Source: Catonia carolina (lineage: Eukaryota; Arthropoda; Insecta; Hemiptera; Achilidae). Taken from it: 64,000 nucleotides of DNA. The position numbers and the translations under genes were made by a program. Positions 46,599 through 58,349 of the stretch are shown piece by piece (within the stretch, counting starts at the first letter, position 1; every line of letters starts with the position of its first letter). The stretch is from positions 434,385,545-434,449,544 of the forward strand of contig JAQMRL010000001.1 of assembly GCA_035578175.1 (NCBI GenBank), in the 5' to 3' direction. The notes under the pieces are model-generated. The model saw only the letters and a program-made list of their open reading frames with translations. It was not told the origin of the DNA and made no database searches.

Positions 46599-46976
46599 TG
46601 CCCATAACAGCTCGCTGGAGTGTTAAATTATTTGCACTTGATCTGCTAGTTCCAGGGCTACAAACAATAGTCTTGTTTCTTATCACATGGTCAGCCAATT
46701 ATATGATTGAAGCATTAAAGAACAGAAGAGGTAGAGGTGTAAAAGATAGAGACTCTGAGAGTAAGGAATTTCATTATACAGCCAGAACCTGTGGTGAATG
46801 AAGAGAAGGTGTCATTTGCAGGGTTGAAAGTAGATACTTTTCAGAGGGCTCGGCATGCTAATAAGCATACTTTTCCACCCAGTGAGGAAGGCAGTAGTAA
46901 ACCACCTCACTCCAAGTTTTACTTAGTAAAGCCTCTAGAGGTTCAAACCAGCCTTTCGGCGGACCCAAACAACACG
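46599..46976 (+). mobile_element. SINE-A copy 11 between long direct repeats
   Basis: The copy is flanked by imperfect repeats of about 45 bp (46551-46597 and 46987-47031, sharing ggttaatacagtagatc), far longer than the 9-12 bp seen at other copies. Confidence 0.8.
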
Positions 46977-47471
46977 ACACACATTGTGAGCACACCAGTG
47001 TATTCTTGACTATTGGTTAATACAGTAGATCACTTTAAAATATGCTAAAAAATACTTGTTGGATGAAATATTTTACAGTTGGGTAATTCCGGGAGAGATG
47101 GCCCCTGTTTTTTTATAATGCAAATAACTCATTACATATTTGTTCCAGAAAAATGCGCCACATTTCTATAAAGTCATGGGAAGTAATATATTATGCATTT
47201 ATAGTTAAAACGTATAAAATCACGTCAAAAGCAGTTTTATAAAATAAAAACCAAAACACTACATCGTCCATCTCACCCTAGGTATAAGGTTGAGATGGAC
47301 CATAGAGGAAGGGAGGGATGGACCAGGCTTGAAAATATGAAATAAAAACTAAACTGATACATTTCAAGAAGAAAAATGAATTTTTATTATTGTATAAAAC
47401 AACAAAATCATAACCTAATGCCTAAATTGACCTAGTAACACACAGGCCATACTTCTGAAAAATATTTAGGC

Positions 47472-48042
47472 TTTCCTTTATAGGTCTTTGGTAAGTATAT
47501 GTACCACTGGCAATAAGGTCGATTTTATTTAGAATAAACTATGCAGTTGAACCTTATTGACATTTTATGGTTTTATAGATGTTTTCTGGTAAGTAGGCTA
47601 TCCAGATTTTGAAATTAGCACGCAGCGACCATTTGCTTTGTGAGTTGCACGAATATGGTAAGGATTCATACCAGTGTATGTTACCATGTTGTTTTGTTGT
47701 TACTTTTGTACATTGCTTAGAAAAATCAAGTTTTTTACTGAGAAACAAGCATTCATGCTAATATAAAGTTAAGATAAGCTTTCTACAAATTTTTTGATTA
47801 TACTGTATAGTGCTACAAGTTGTTTTAATAAGCATTCTTACAAATAAAAATTATGTGATTTCCATTTCAATAAACATTCCTTGGTAAGTATACTTACCAG
47901 GGCTTAAAATCAACAAAAACGAAATATCTTACTGTTCTGGTACTAGAAATACATTATTCAAGTCCCTACCAAGCAAAATTTACCATTTTAGAACATGTAC
48001 GAGTATATTTTCCCTGTAGTACTGCCCTTTAAAGGGTTCAAA
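47472..48042 (-). mobile_element. PiggyBac-like MITE (family I), fuller copy
   Basis: Inverted tips tcctttataggtc and gccctttaaaggg with degraded TTAA borders; contains the internal palindrome ggtaagtatacttacca (47882-47898). Homologous in inverted orientation to 6345-6885. Confidence 0.55.
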
Positions 48043-48754
48043 CTTACTTTTCTTTCTTAATACTAATCAATTGTTTTTTTAAGCCGTTCTTTTCACCCAC
48101 AATAATCACATATATCACCGTATTTGGTGCAATGTTCACGTGACCATCTTGAGCACATAGTACATTTCACCCAATCATCTTTACTTGTTATACTGTCGTA
48201 ATCTTCCAGGCACACACACAAAGATCTTCATTCCAATCTTCTTCCCCTTCACTGCTATCATCATAAGTAATTCCAATCTTGTTTTTCTTAGGATTCACCT
48301 TGAACATCTTGGCCATTTCTCTTTTCTTTTCTCTCTCCTCCTTCAATTTTGATTTCATAGCCTTTTTTTTCGTTGGCTAAGCTTACATGTTTTATATTTT
48401 CTTGGAAGTTTAGTAGCTTAGAGAAACTGGAACTTACGTTGCGAGCTGTTATTTTCTTTTACCGAATAGGAATTGGTGAGATTTTGTGGAGCAGTTTAGT
48501 AAGTCGCTTCCGAGGATGTTCCAGGTACTGGAGACATTGTTCCATGATTTCAATGGTTTCTTGAACTCTCGTCTTCATTCAATATAGTGACATTTCCTGA
48601 AGTGAATTGATATGAGAGGTTGCCTATGCCGACTGCATACTCACAATTCACCTTAGGAGGGGATATTTCCTTAACTCTGTTTCCTTCATCATGAACTGCA
48701 GCCTCTTTAACATTGTTAGTTTCCTGGTCATTTGGTGTAAGATAACAGTAGTCT

Positions 48755-49154
48755 TTGCCCATAACAGACAGGTGGAGTGTCAAATTATTTACACTCAATC
48801 TGTTAAAATAAATAAATAATAGGGCTAAAATAAATAGTTCTGTTTCTTATCACATGGTCAGCCAATTAATTGACTGAATCATTTAAGAACAGAAGAGGTA
48901 GAGGTGTAAAAGACACTAATCAGAGTTATCTCGTCTGAAAGTAATGGATTTCATTATACAGCCAGACCCTGTGGTGAATGAAGTGAAAGTGTCATTTGCA
49001 GAGTGGAAAATATGCTTTTCAGAGGGCCTGGCATGCTGATAAGTGTACTTTTCCACTCAGTGAGGAAGGCAATGGTAAACCACCTCACTCCTCAATTTAC
49101 TTAGTAAAACCTCTACAGGTTCAAACCAGCCTTTTAGCTGATGACCTAAACAAC
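48755..49154 (+). mobile_element. SINE-A copy 12 inside the Tigger-like gene
   Basis: 11-bp duplication aacagtagtct (48744-48754 and 49155-49165). Complete block order with a small ataaataa insertion near 48805. Confidence 0.9.
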
Positions 49155-49555
49155 AACAGTAGTCTAGAATTGCTGACATATCAAGCGGAAAAACTTCACA
49201 ACGCTTGAATCCATTTATCGCATTTTGAACGGTTGCGGATTTCATCCATACCTCCCCTAGAAGCTTTCCAAATTGAAGTCATGTAATCTGTCTGGTGGGG
49301 TTATTTCTTATAAAAGTATTGCAAGCAGTGCTGTAGTTGCTTTTCAATGAATTACAAAAGCTGCGATCCAGGGGTTGAAGGTAATGGGAGGTATGGCTGG
49401 GGAGACTTAGCAAAATTATTTCGTTGGCCTCCGCAAACTCAAGCATCTCAACCAAATTACAGTGGGACGTATGCCCATCAAGAATCATCAGGACTTTACC
49501 AGGAGGCTTCCTGGGAAGTAAATGATTTTTCAACCAATCAAAAAAAAAAGGAAGG

Positions 49556-50401
49556 AATTGAAGGGTGCAGGGGAAAAACCAACTAAGTCACAAAACAGGA
49601 ATTTTGCGGGAGGGCAAAAACAAAGTTTAAAACGATCTGAGAGAAAGAGAAATTTAGAAATTAGAAGGCCAGCGCCTATGTCGCTGGCATTGGACTCAGT
49701 TGGTTATTCCCCTGATCCGAATGGACTGAGTTGGTCATTAGTCATTAGTCATTAGTCATTAGTCATTAGTCAATAGACTAAAATATCATATAATATCGAT
49801 CTGTGAGCAAGAACTTGAGAAACTTTTCCAGGTCTTAAAATAACTGTTTTATTAGTTTTCTCTTTGCGACAGTTTAACTGTCTCTTTATGCTCATTTATT
49901 GAATTAATTTCGTATAAAGTTAAAATATTTACGTTTTGTTAGTTAAAATTTATTATTGTAAAGTAGTTATAGTTATAAAATAAAAATTATAATATCGCTT
50001 TTATAATATAGCTACCAGTAGTAATTTAACTTAGTAATTTTATAGTAGTTATAAGTATTTAAGTGAATTAATGTTTTTGTTTTGTATACTCCTATGCGCG
50101 GACAGAACTCTTTGTGAAGAAGAGTTTTTGCGTGTAAGTATATTTAGTTTAAAATATTGTACATAACTTAGTATAGTCATGAATTGTAATTTTAATATTT
50201 TACTAAATAAATAAATTAAAAAAAAGTTGGTTTTTCCCCTGTGCTGTAATATTTCAAATGGCTATATCTTGTGATTAAATTAGTTTTTTCTTCTGTAGCT
50301 TTCAGCACGTGTAAATATTTACCAAAGAGTATGAAATGGCATATTAATCTAAGTTTCGAATTTTTTGGACCAAGTTGCTTTTTCCCCTGTACCCTTCAAT
50401 T
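49556..50401. mobile_element. MITE family H copy 2, split by a poly(A) insertion
   Basis: Same TIRs as 10630-10976, again with AATT at both edges (49556-49559, 50398-50401). MITE sequence is 49556-49738 and 50222-50401. It interrupts the Tigger-like transposase between its first and second catalytic motifs. Confidence 0.88.
49739..50221 (+). mobile_element. Retroposed insert with poly(A) tail and CATTAGT heptamers
   Basis: Begins with about five tandem CATTAGT units, then about 440 bp of AT-rich sequence, ending taaataaataaattaaaaaaaa. The 6-bp gttggt occurs at both borders and may be the target duplication. No ORF; the source transcript is unknown. Confidence 0.6.
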
Positions 50402-50884
50402 AATGTAGGCAGATTTTTCGTTCATAACAACCTGTGAACCTGGTGGCATTCCATCAGCGAATTCAGCCTTTTTATTCTTCCCCTTGAATATGCAGTAGGG
50501 TGGTATGTAAGTACCCTCACCACTGAAACAACTAACAACAGATATTGTTTCCCCCTTTTCTCCTGAAGTTATAGAGTTAACAGTCTTAGAGCCTTTAACA
50601 GCTATGACGTCTCCAGGCTTGTTGTTTCGTCAATGTTAAAAATGTTGGCTGGTTTTCCTATCAATGCATTATCCTTCATAACTGTTTTTAGCATTATAAA
50701 ATATTTGCCAACTACGTCTCTATTCATTCCAATGGCTCTATTTCTAGAAACCCCTTCAGACTTTCTGATAACCAAACTTGGGTTGCGGGCCATAATGACA
50801 CCAACCAGTCATAACCCGCTTTTTGTGAGTTTTTGGTCAAAGTTATGTTTTATTTTTAATTGCTCGGTTGCCAGGTAATAAACC

Positions 50885-51110
50885 GACCCTTTCATAAATA
50901 GTTGTACAACAATAACCCTACCGTATCATACACAATAGCGCGGTCCTTTTAAATAACCTTTATGAATAGGTATACTTTTATAGCTAACCCTATTGTTACT
51001 TTTTCACTCTATTATTTACTCTTTAACATTTTATGAATTAAGTAGGCTACTAGAAATTTCTTGAACCATATTCGTCTTCGATATTGTCACAATATTATTA
51101 TTTTTGCGAA
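50885..51110. repeat. Dispersed repeat shared with 7495-7712
   Basis: Possible terminal region of the Tigger-like element; see 7495-7712. Confidence 0.55.
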
Positions 51111-52480
51111 CTATTCTACAGTCGAAATAATAGGTATCTAAAAATTTTAAGATTAGTACTCAATTGAAGAATATTAAAAGAAAGAAGAAGGATTTTATGT
51201 TTTATGTGCTTCACAATATTTTTAGTCGATCGGTCAGGAACTAATTGGTTAACATTAATCTTGCAAGTTGATTAAAAGTTTAGTTTGACGACACGGATAC
51301 AAAAGTATGCGTAATTTAGTCATATAATTATCTAATTTGTAGTAGGTACTAATTGGTATTATTTTTTCCGTAAAAATAAATTGTACTTTTATAACCATCC
51401 AAACAGTAAAGTAGTAAAAACTTGTTTAAATTTTATCTTTACGTACGGTTTAGCAGTGCCGAGGCCTAAATGGTAACGATATGTAGGGTTATCTAAACCA
51501 ACCCACTCAAATAAGTAACGATTATAATGGCAGTTTACAGCCTACAAGAGCTCAGAAGGCAAATATAACCAGTTCTTAAAAGGGCAAAGTTATAAAAAGG
51601 TTGTAAAGTGGATCAGATCACAAGAGAAGATCTGTAGGATACTCAAACCATTTTTTAGATCCACAGGCCTACGCTAAGTTGTAAAGAACAGAAAAACATT
51701 CAGAGATGTTCTTTCATTTTATTGCCGCATTGTGAAAATAGGATAACGATATTAAACGACTGTTTCAAGTATTTCTTTAAATCGATTTCGTTCACAACAA
51801 TTTAAGATTTACAGGAAATAATTAATAATTTCGTACTTTTTAATTTCAAATAAGTTACGTTACTGACAGGCTACACGATTTCGAAAAGTTTGGTTATAGA
51901 ATTGAGATATTTATTTGGTAAGAGATTTGAGGCAGCCGGGAAGTCCCGATTAAACTGTTTGAATTCATGCTATAACTAAACTATCAGGATGTTTTGATCC
52001 GAAACGGAGGAGTAAACTTTGTAAGATCCTAAATAATACTGAAAATTAAAATCCAGATTTTGGAGTAACTAAGTTATTCAAAATCGCAATTCAAGAAACG
52101 TTTGAACAAAACTAAACGTTTGAAAAAACCATTCTTAAAATAGACTTGCGTAACAAATTGATTAAAATCGTTTACTTTTCTTTGGAAGCGGGTAAAATTA
52201 CCTAAATCTCAGTGATTTCCTTTCTGCCAGTAAGTAGGCTATCGTAATTTTATCATTTATGGCTTATGGATAAAACTTCTAAAAATTTGTTGAAATAAAA
52301 ATAATGGAAGACCTAATAAATTATTTATGTAATTATCTATTTGCTATTGTTTTTATAAACTGAAAATTCAATTTAATAAACATAACCCGAAATTTTTTTA
52401 ATAAACTCTGCTCAACAGTTTTTAAATTTAAAAATTTAATTCTGCAGAGTTTCTTGAGAATCTTATTTATAAAGGCTAGT
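51111..52480. other. No gene recognised
   Basis: AT-rich; several taggctac / aggcctac words but no coding or RNA feature. Confidence 0.5.
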
Positions 52481-52587
52481 GGTTACCAACTGGCGGACTG
52501 CGGTTTGCGTCCGGACCACTGACTAATTTTTGGGGACCGCGAGTTCGAGAGAATAATTTTCTGTATGCAGATCTTATTTTCGTGTTG

Positions 52588-52891
52588 TGTTGTTTAGGTC
52601 ATCAGCCAAAAGGCTGGTTTGAACCTATAGAGGTTTTTCTAAGTAAAACGAGGAGTGAGGTGGTTTACCATTGCCTTCCTCACTGAGTGGAAAAGTACGC
52701 TTATCAGCATGCCAGGCCCTCTGAAAAGCACATATTTTCCACTCTGCAAACGACACCTTCACTTCATTCACCACAGGGTCTGGCTGTATAATGAAATTCA
52801 TTACTTTCAGAGGAGATAACTCTGATTAGTGTCTTTTGCACCTCTACCTCTTCTGTTCTTAAATGATTCAATCATTTAATTGGCTGACCAA
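52588..52891 (-). mobile_element. SINE-A copy 13, truncated
   Basis: Runs from gttgtttaggtcatcagcc to attggctgacca; the remaining 90 bp are absent. Confidence 0.8.
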
Positions 52892-52934
52892 TACGATGAT
52901 AAAATTTTTACCTTTAGGCTGTGTGCATTTAACC

Positions 52935-53113
52935 ATTCTTGAGAGAGTATCGTTAATTTGAAACCCGAACCATGAAAGTACATCGGTAACCATTGTATAT
53001 CATTCAATACGTATAGAAGTAACTACCTTTATACTAGGGATTTAAACCTTCATCTCCGAAAATAAGCTGTTAACAGCTGATGACTTTACCACTAGACCAA
53101 CCCGATGGGTTGA
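52935..53113 (-). mobile_element. tRNA-like SINE-B, partial
   Basis: Contains the reverse of the A-box-like head (accactagaccaacccgatggg), the inserted hairpin, and part of the body; the 3' half is missing. Confidence 0.7.
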
Positions 53114-53188
53114 ATATTTTAAAATATTCAATTTTTTCTTAACAATACAATTAAAATTTCATTAAAAAATTTTACTTAATCGAATCTT

Positions 53189-53573
53189 TACCCATAACAG
53201 GCAGTTGGAGTGTTAAATTATTTGCACTCGATCTGCTGGTTTCAGGGCTACAAAAAATAGTTCTGTTTCTTATCACATGGTCAGCCAATTATATTACTGA
53301 AGCAAGTAAGAATAGAAGAGGTAGAGGTGTAAAAGACACTAGTCAGTGTTATTTCCTCTGAGAGTAACGAATTTCTTCATTAACTCCATGAATTAGTGAA
53401 GGTATCATTTTCAGGGTGAAAAGTAGATGCTTTTCATAAAACCCGACAAGCTGATAAACATACTTTTCCACTCAGTGAGGAAAGCAATGGTAAACCACCC
53501 CACTGCTCGTTTTACTTAATAAAGCCTCTGGAGTTTCAAACCAACCTTTCGGTTGATGACCTAAACAACAACA
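53189..53573 (+). mobile_element. SINE-A copy 14
   Basis: Starts cccataacaggcagttgg and ends cctaaacaacaac. The approximate target duplication aatcgaat / aatcaaat is imperfect. Confidence 0.8.
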
Positions 53574-53600
53574 ATCAAATTTGAAGAAACTTCTCTTTTT

Positions 53601-54567
53601 ACTTTCTCTTGCCTATATGAATACGCGTATATAGGAAGGAAAGTATTGTTTTCATGTCGATTTTTCGAAATCGAGTTTTCACCGGATCTATACGTTTTCA
53701 GACCCCCTGAACCCAAAAAACATGTTTTTAGCGATTGGTCTGTGTGTGTGTGTGTGTGTGTGTATGTGTGTCTGTGTGTCTGTGTGTGAACAGAATATCT
53801 CAAGAACGGAACGTCGTACGAACTTGAAACTTGAAACTTAAGTTACATACCACTACCGGACGCGACACGAACATTTTCATCAAAATCGGTCAACCGGAAG
53901 TAGTAGTTTATTCGTATAATTTTTCAGTTTTTTGCGATTTTCTCAAAAACTGGTCCTACGATTTTTTTTAAAATCGCCTATATTACTCAATTTTTTATTC
54001 TCTACAAGATAGGGTAGGCGCCATGTTTGCTGAAATTCTCGGTGAGGCTGTTATCACGTAAAAACGTTGTTTTTTTAAGATTACGGCTTTAATATAAATT
54101 TTAGCGCAAAAACTTATATAATAAAAGTTGTAGAGAATTTAAAAACCTACAACTTCTGTTTCAAACATTTTTTTTTATAACGCTTAGTTTAGCGGTAATT
54201 TGCGATTTTCTGTTTTTTTTCTCACGAAAACGTGAGAAAAATCGATTTTTTTAACATTTCGGTCTTAGTATGCATTTTACGACAAAAGTGTATATAATAA
54301 AAGTTATAGAAAATTAAAAGATCTACAACTTTTGTTTAGAGCATTTTTCTCTACAGAGCCTAGTTTAGCGTGAAATAGTGATTTTCCGTATTTTTAAGCC
54401 AGACTGAGGTTGATTTTCATTTTGAGTGTTTCACTCATGATTAAAATAAGGTTATGTTTATTGAGGTTAGTTTTTTGTTTATTTCTAATATTTTATTACT
54501 AATGTTTAATTATATTGTAAATTATTTGCATTGGCAAGAGAAAGTTGTGTGAGTGTTTCACACCAGA
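53601..54567 (+). mobile_element. Element F copy 2
   Basis: Same start (actttctcttgcc), body and end (ggcaagagaaagttgtg...cacaccaga) as 23696-24649, with only scattered differences over about 960 bp. It lacks the 51-bp flanking repeat and abuts SINE-G. Confidence 0.8.
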
Positions 54568-54812
54568 TTTTTTTTGTTAGCTTTTATTTATTATCGGGAA
54601 CTGTACACTATTGACAACTACCCAATTCGATTGCTGCTTTTCGCTGTATTTTTGAAGTGGATTAGGCATGAGTTTGAACAGGGACCCCCAATAGAGTTTA
54701 TTCACGGATGGCTGTCAGCTGGTCACCATACAAAATCGCTTGCCCAACCGGTGTTACTTAACAAATAATAGTGACTTTCTACCAACTGACTGACTGGGCT
54801 GACCCGGAGGTC
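54568..54812 (-). mobile_element. tRNA-like SINE-G copy 2
   Basis: Reverse orientation: T run, gcttttatttattatcgggaac, gagtttgaacaggga, then accaactgactgactgggc. Joined directly to the end of element F. Confidence 0.82.
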
Positions 54813-57050
54813 TTCTCTTTCTTAAAATATATTCTATTGGAACACTGGTTATTATCGACCACACACACAGGCATTGATTTAATTATCTGTAAAATTAGAA
54901 TAATAAACTGTTTCTGTTATTTCCTAACATTTTGAATGATAAAATTTCGAAACATGTACAGTAGATAAATTATTCAAAATATAGTCATTTAACCGTAATA
55001 TTAAACAGAGGAGCACATTACAATGTTTCTTTCATTGCAGGAAACGTATCATGTAATATCTAATTTCGAATGGTATTAGTTATCTATCTGTATATTACAT
55101 GATCTAGTTTAACACTATTATTTATTTTTATTATTGTGAACCTTTTGTATTAAGTTAATTGAACAATAAAAGTCAAATTTTAGAAATTTTATAATAATGT
55201 AATAGTAGGGATAATAAAAAATGTATTATTTTATAAGAAAACAAGAAATTAAATAATTAGGCTACTGTACTACAAAATAGATTATTTTTAAATACATCGA
55301 CTGTTTTAATGATAAAAATGATTTAATAATTTATTTTTTAAGATTTATGTGTTTTAATAATACTTAATTACAGTCAAAATTGATTATACTCAAATCCATT
55401 TTTAAATTATTATTAATATTTTTTTGGTTTAATTTTTAATTTTCTTAAAAATAAATTCATCCTCCTTGTACGTGTTATTGTATAAAAAAAATGTAACTGA
55501 ATATTTACGGCAAGATTAAATTTTTTAGTTGTTTTTATTTTTCTATTAAAACTTAAATTATATTTTTCGACGTCGAGTTAAAATTCAGTTCTTTAATTTG
55601 TTTTCTGGAGATTGTATTGGTGTAATAAACATTTTTGCATAGAGAAGAAAAATATTTTCATCCATGTTCTACGTACATGGCCTAAGGAGAAGAAATCAAG
55701 TAAAAATAATTATGGATAAACAACAACGCCAAAATTAATTGCCAAATTTTATTTGAGATACAAATCTATAACGAAAACCGAACTTAGGCCCCGATTAATC
55801 GTCATGATAAAAGACATTTGACAAAGAACTAAAAAATTATAATATTTTATTGAGTAACTGGACGTCGTTTATAAAGATTTTCTTTTCTTAATACATACTA
55901 ATATTACAACAATTTCTAAATGTGCCGCTAATAATTCCAAAACTTGATCGACTTGTTGGAGATTGTAGTCATCACTACATCTCTATAATTTGCCAGAAAG
56001 ATCCCTTTACCAGAGGCGTTTTAAACGTTTGTGGCGAGTACCCGGTATATCCCTAGTGTATATCGTAACCTTGTACTGTGATATTTCAAAAATTGTTGAG
56101 GGAATAGTTCGTCGATTGAATGAATATTTGTCTTTATTTATAGGCAAATTATATTTTTTTGTGGTTATGTTTTCGTGTGTATTTATAAGTAAATTTGCCA
56201 AAGTAATATCATCTTTGTGTTTATAGGGTTACCGTATACCTATATGTGATTATTCTAGATAATTTTGCTGAGATTCCATTGAGCATCTTACTTAAACCAC
56301 TTATTACTGTAAAATATTGAACAAATCTCGGAGACCATGTGATTCCACTTGGAATCTCAGCAATTAAGGAGCCAAAACAAAAAGAAACCTTAAAATTTGT
56401 ATTGTATTTTTACAGTTAGCCTATATAGTCTCTATCTAGATACCAGAAAAGCAAAAACAATGTGTTGGCCATCTGGCATATCATTCTGAAATTTAACGTC
56501 GATGGAGCCGGAACCTCATCAATTAACGTAGTATTGTAATTGACTAACCATTACAGTGTTCTAAATGCTGCATTTATCTATTCACGTCGGAGTTCTGTCA
56601 CTGGCCTGTGTCTCCACTCACGTTTATTTATCATGTTATTTTTTCCAAATTTTTTGTTATCACATTCACTGATTTGTTTACAACAGATTGTGAATTTCCT
56701 AAATAGAGAAAAAAATACATTTGTTCGTTAATTTGTTGATTTCTAAAATTTTTACGAGCGGACACATCGTAAGTTCTATTGTAAATTTATTGCGCTACCT
56801 CATGTTTTTTTTTTAATTATCAGACTAACTGCTACATTCTAAATAAATCATAAATGTTAAGTAAATAGTTTAAAGAGAAATCTCTGAATACATAAATGAT
56901 CAATCTAATGAAAAATTAATCTACAAGATCTTCAATATATATCAAGAAGATGAAGTTTACGCTATTTATAATAAAAAAAAAATAAATAAAACAGTCTATA
57001 TGTAATAATATAGATGTGGAATATTTCATCGTAATAAATTATTTCCGTAT
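54813..57050. other. No gene recognised
   Basis: AT-rich intergenic (or intronic) DNA; short open frames have no recognisable motif. Confidence 0.5.
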
Positions 57051-57089
57051 TTCTTAAGAAAGAGCCGAAGAAGAAACTTTAATTAATGT

Positions 57090-57345
57090 CTTGTTTAGTG
57101 CGAGCGGGTAGCTGGTGTATTGTACACCGAATAACCCATCATTTCCCCAACAAATTGGCAGAGCTTTATCTCAGGACGAGACCGACCGTGCCCGTCGACG
57201 CCACCTGTCGGCCCAGCGCTGATGTCTTTATTTCCAACCTGGTGACCTTGGTGTTCGTTCTAAGAAACTTCGTATACAACTATAGGTAGTCTCTGGACTG
57301 TCACCGTCTTTCACTCAGCCGCTGAATGCGGAACGCTTGTTCTGT
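57090..57345. other. GC-richer island of unknown role
   Basis: About 250 bp clearly richer in GC and CpG than the surroundings (cgagaccgaccgtgcccgtcgacgc). A 67-codon frame (57086-57289) shows no known domain. Could be a promoter/5' UTR or an unrecognised repeat; no decision possible. Confidence 0.3.
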
Positions 57346-58349
57346 TTTTTCAATTCCGTTTTTTATATTAACATGATAGGCCTACCGATAAAATAAAAAG
57401 GAAAAATTTACCCAAAATAATATTTTAACCCTGGTCTGTAAAAATAAATGCTAGGAGTTAAGAATCCACCACAAACAAAGGTTGCCGCGGATCATTCTAT
57501 CTAGCCTACGTCTTTTCATAATAGTAGCCACGGATTAAGAGATTTTTATAAAATAATTTCTTTAGAAGTTTTTAATTTAAAATTAAAAAATTTTAGTTCC
57601 AGCGTTTCTAATGGTATCAGTCAAAAATAAGATAATTATTTAAATGTTTTAACAACATTTCGCTGCACTTCACAAGGTGTTAGGCCTATATTTGTTCTAA
57701 CATCAAACTACAGTAGGCTATTTATGGAGCTTATTAGAGCTATTATTAGAATTATTAGCTTTATTAGCTATTAGCTTGGACTTAGCCTATTAGCTGTTAT
57801 TAGAGCTATTTATTATTTTAAAGCCTGTGAATTTGTTTTTAATATTTTCAAATAACTTATATTGTTTTTCTGGTGGAAATAGGCCTAAATAGCAGAGAAG
57901 TTACTGATTGTAAATGTCGATATTTTCGTTTTAGTTTAAATTAGCCTAAGTTTTAAGTTTTTAAAATATTTTGTGATCAATTTAGTTTGTAATTAGGCTA
58001 ATTCTTTTGCTGTAATTTACTAACTGATTAATTGATGTAGACTAAGTAATTAATTTGTAATAAATAAATTTGTAAATTTGTATTACGGCTTAATATTTTT
58101 ATTATTTTTAGGTAAATTAGAGCCGGTTTTCATTTGTTGTATCTTGTACATGATTGGAAATTATTTTTAATGATTTAATAGAACGAAATTAATATTTCTG
58201 ATTTAAAATTATATAAAGAGCCAATCTTAAGGTCTTTAAAAATATGATGTTTTATTGAAATCGATGAAATTACAGACAAGGATATAATGATTGACAGTAT
58301 CTTTTCAATCTAATTTTAAATTCATACACCAGGTTTTAAACATTTAATT

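Larger units (their letters stand above)
48050..50860 (-). pseudogene. Tigger-like (pogo) transposase, broken by nested insertions
   Basis: Minus-strand pieces in order: RKSEGVSRNRAIGMNRDVV and FNIDET (first catalytic Asp, about 50600-50793); SGEKGETISVVSCF and YIPPYCIFKGKNKKAEFADG (50405-50600); then, past a MITE, VLMILDGHTSH (second Asp) and LPSHTSHYLQPLDRSF (third Asp) at 49279-49533; TVQNAINGFKRCEVFPLDM (49200-49245); then, past a SINE, a basic helix KSKLKEERKEKREMAKMFK and a cysteine-rich C-terminus with CxxC pairs (about 48080-48220). Frameshifts and stops are present and most of the N-terminal DNA-binding part is missing. Not functional. Confidence 0.85.

Noticed and set aside
52480..52555. 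hAT-like terminal sequence (tagtggttaccaactggcgg)
   Set aside because: Resembles the CAGTGGTTCTCAACC type of hAT ends, but no matching inverted end or 8-bp duplication could be found.
53741..53790. (TG)n as an independent regulatory element
   Set aside because: Part of element F; the same tract occurs at the same place in the other copy.
57086..57289. 67-codon ORF in a GC-richer patch
   Set aside because: No recognisable domain, no splice signals and no codon evidence; reported only as part of a GC island.
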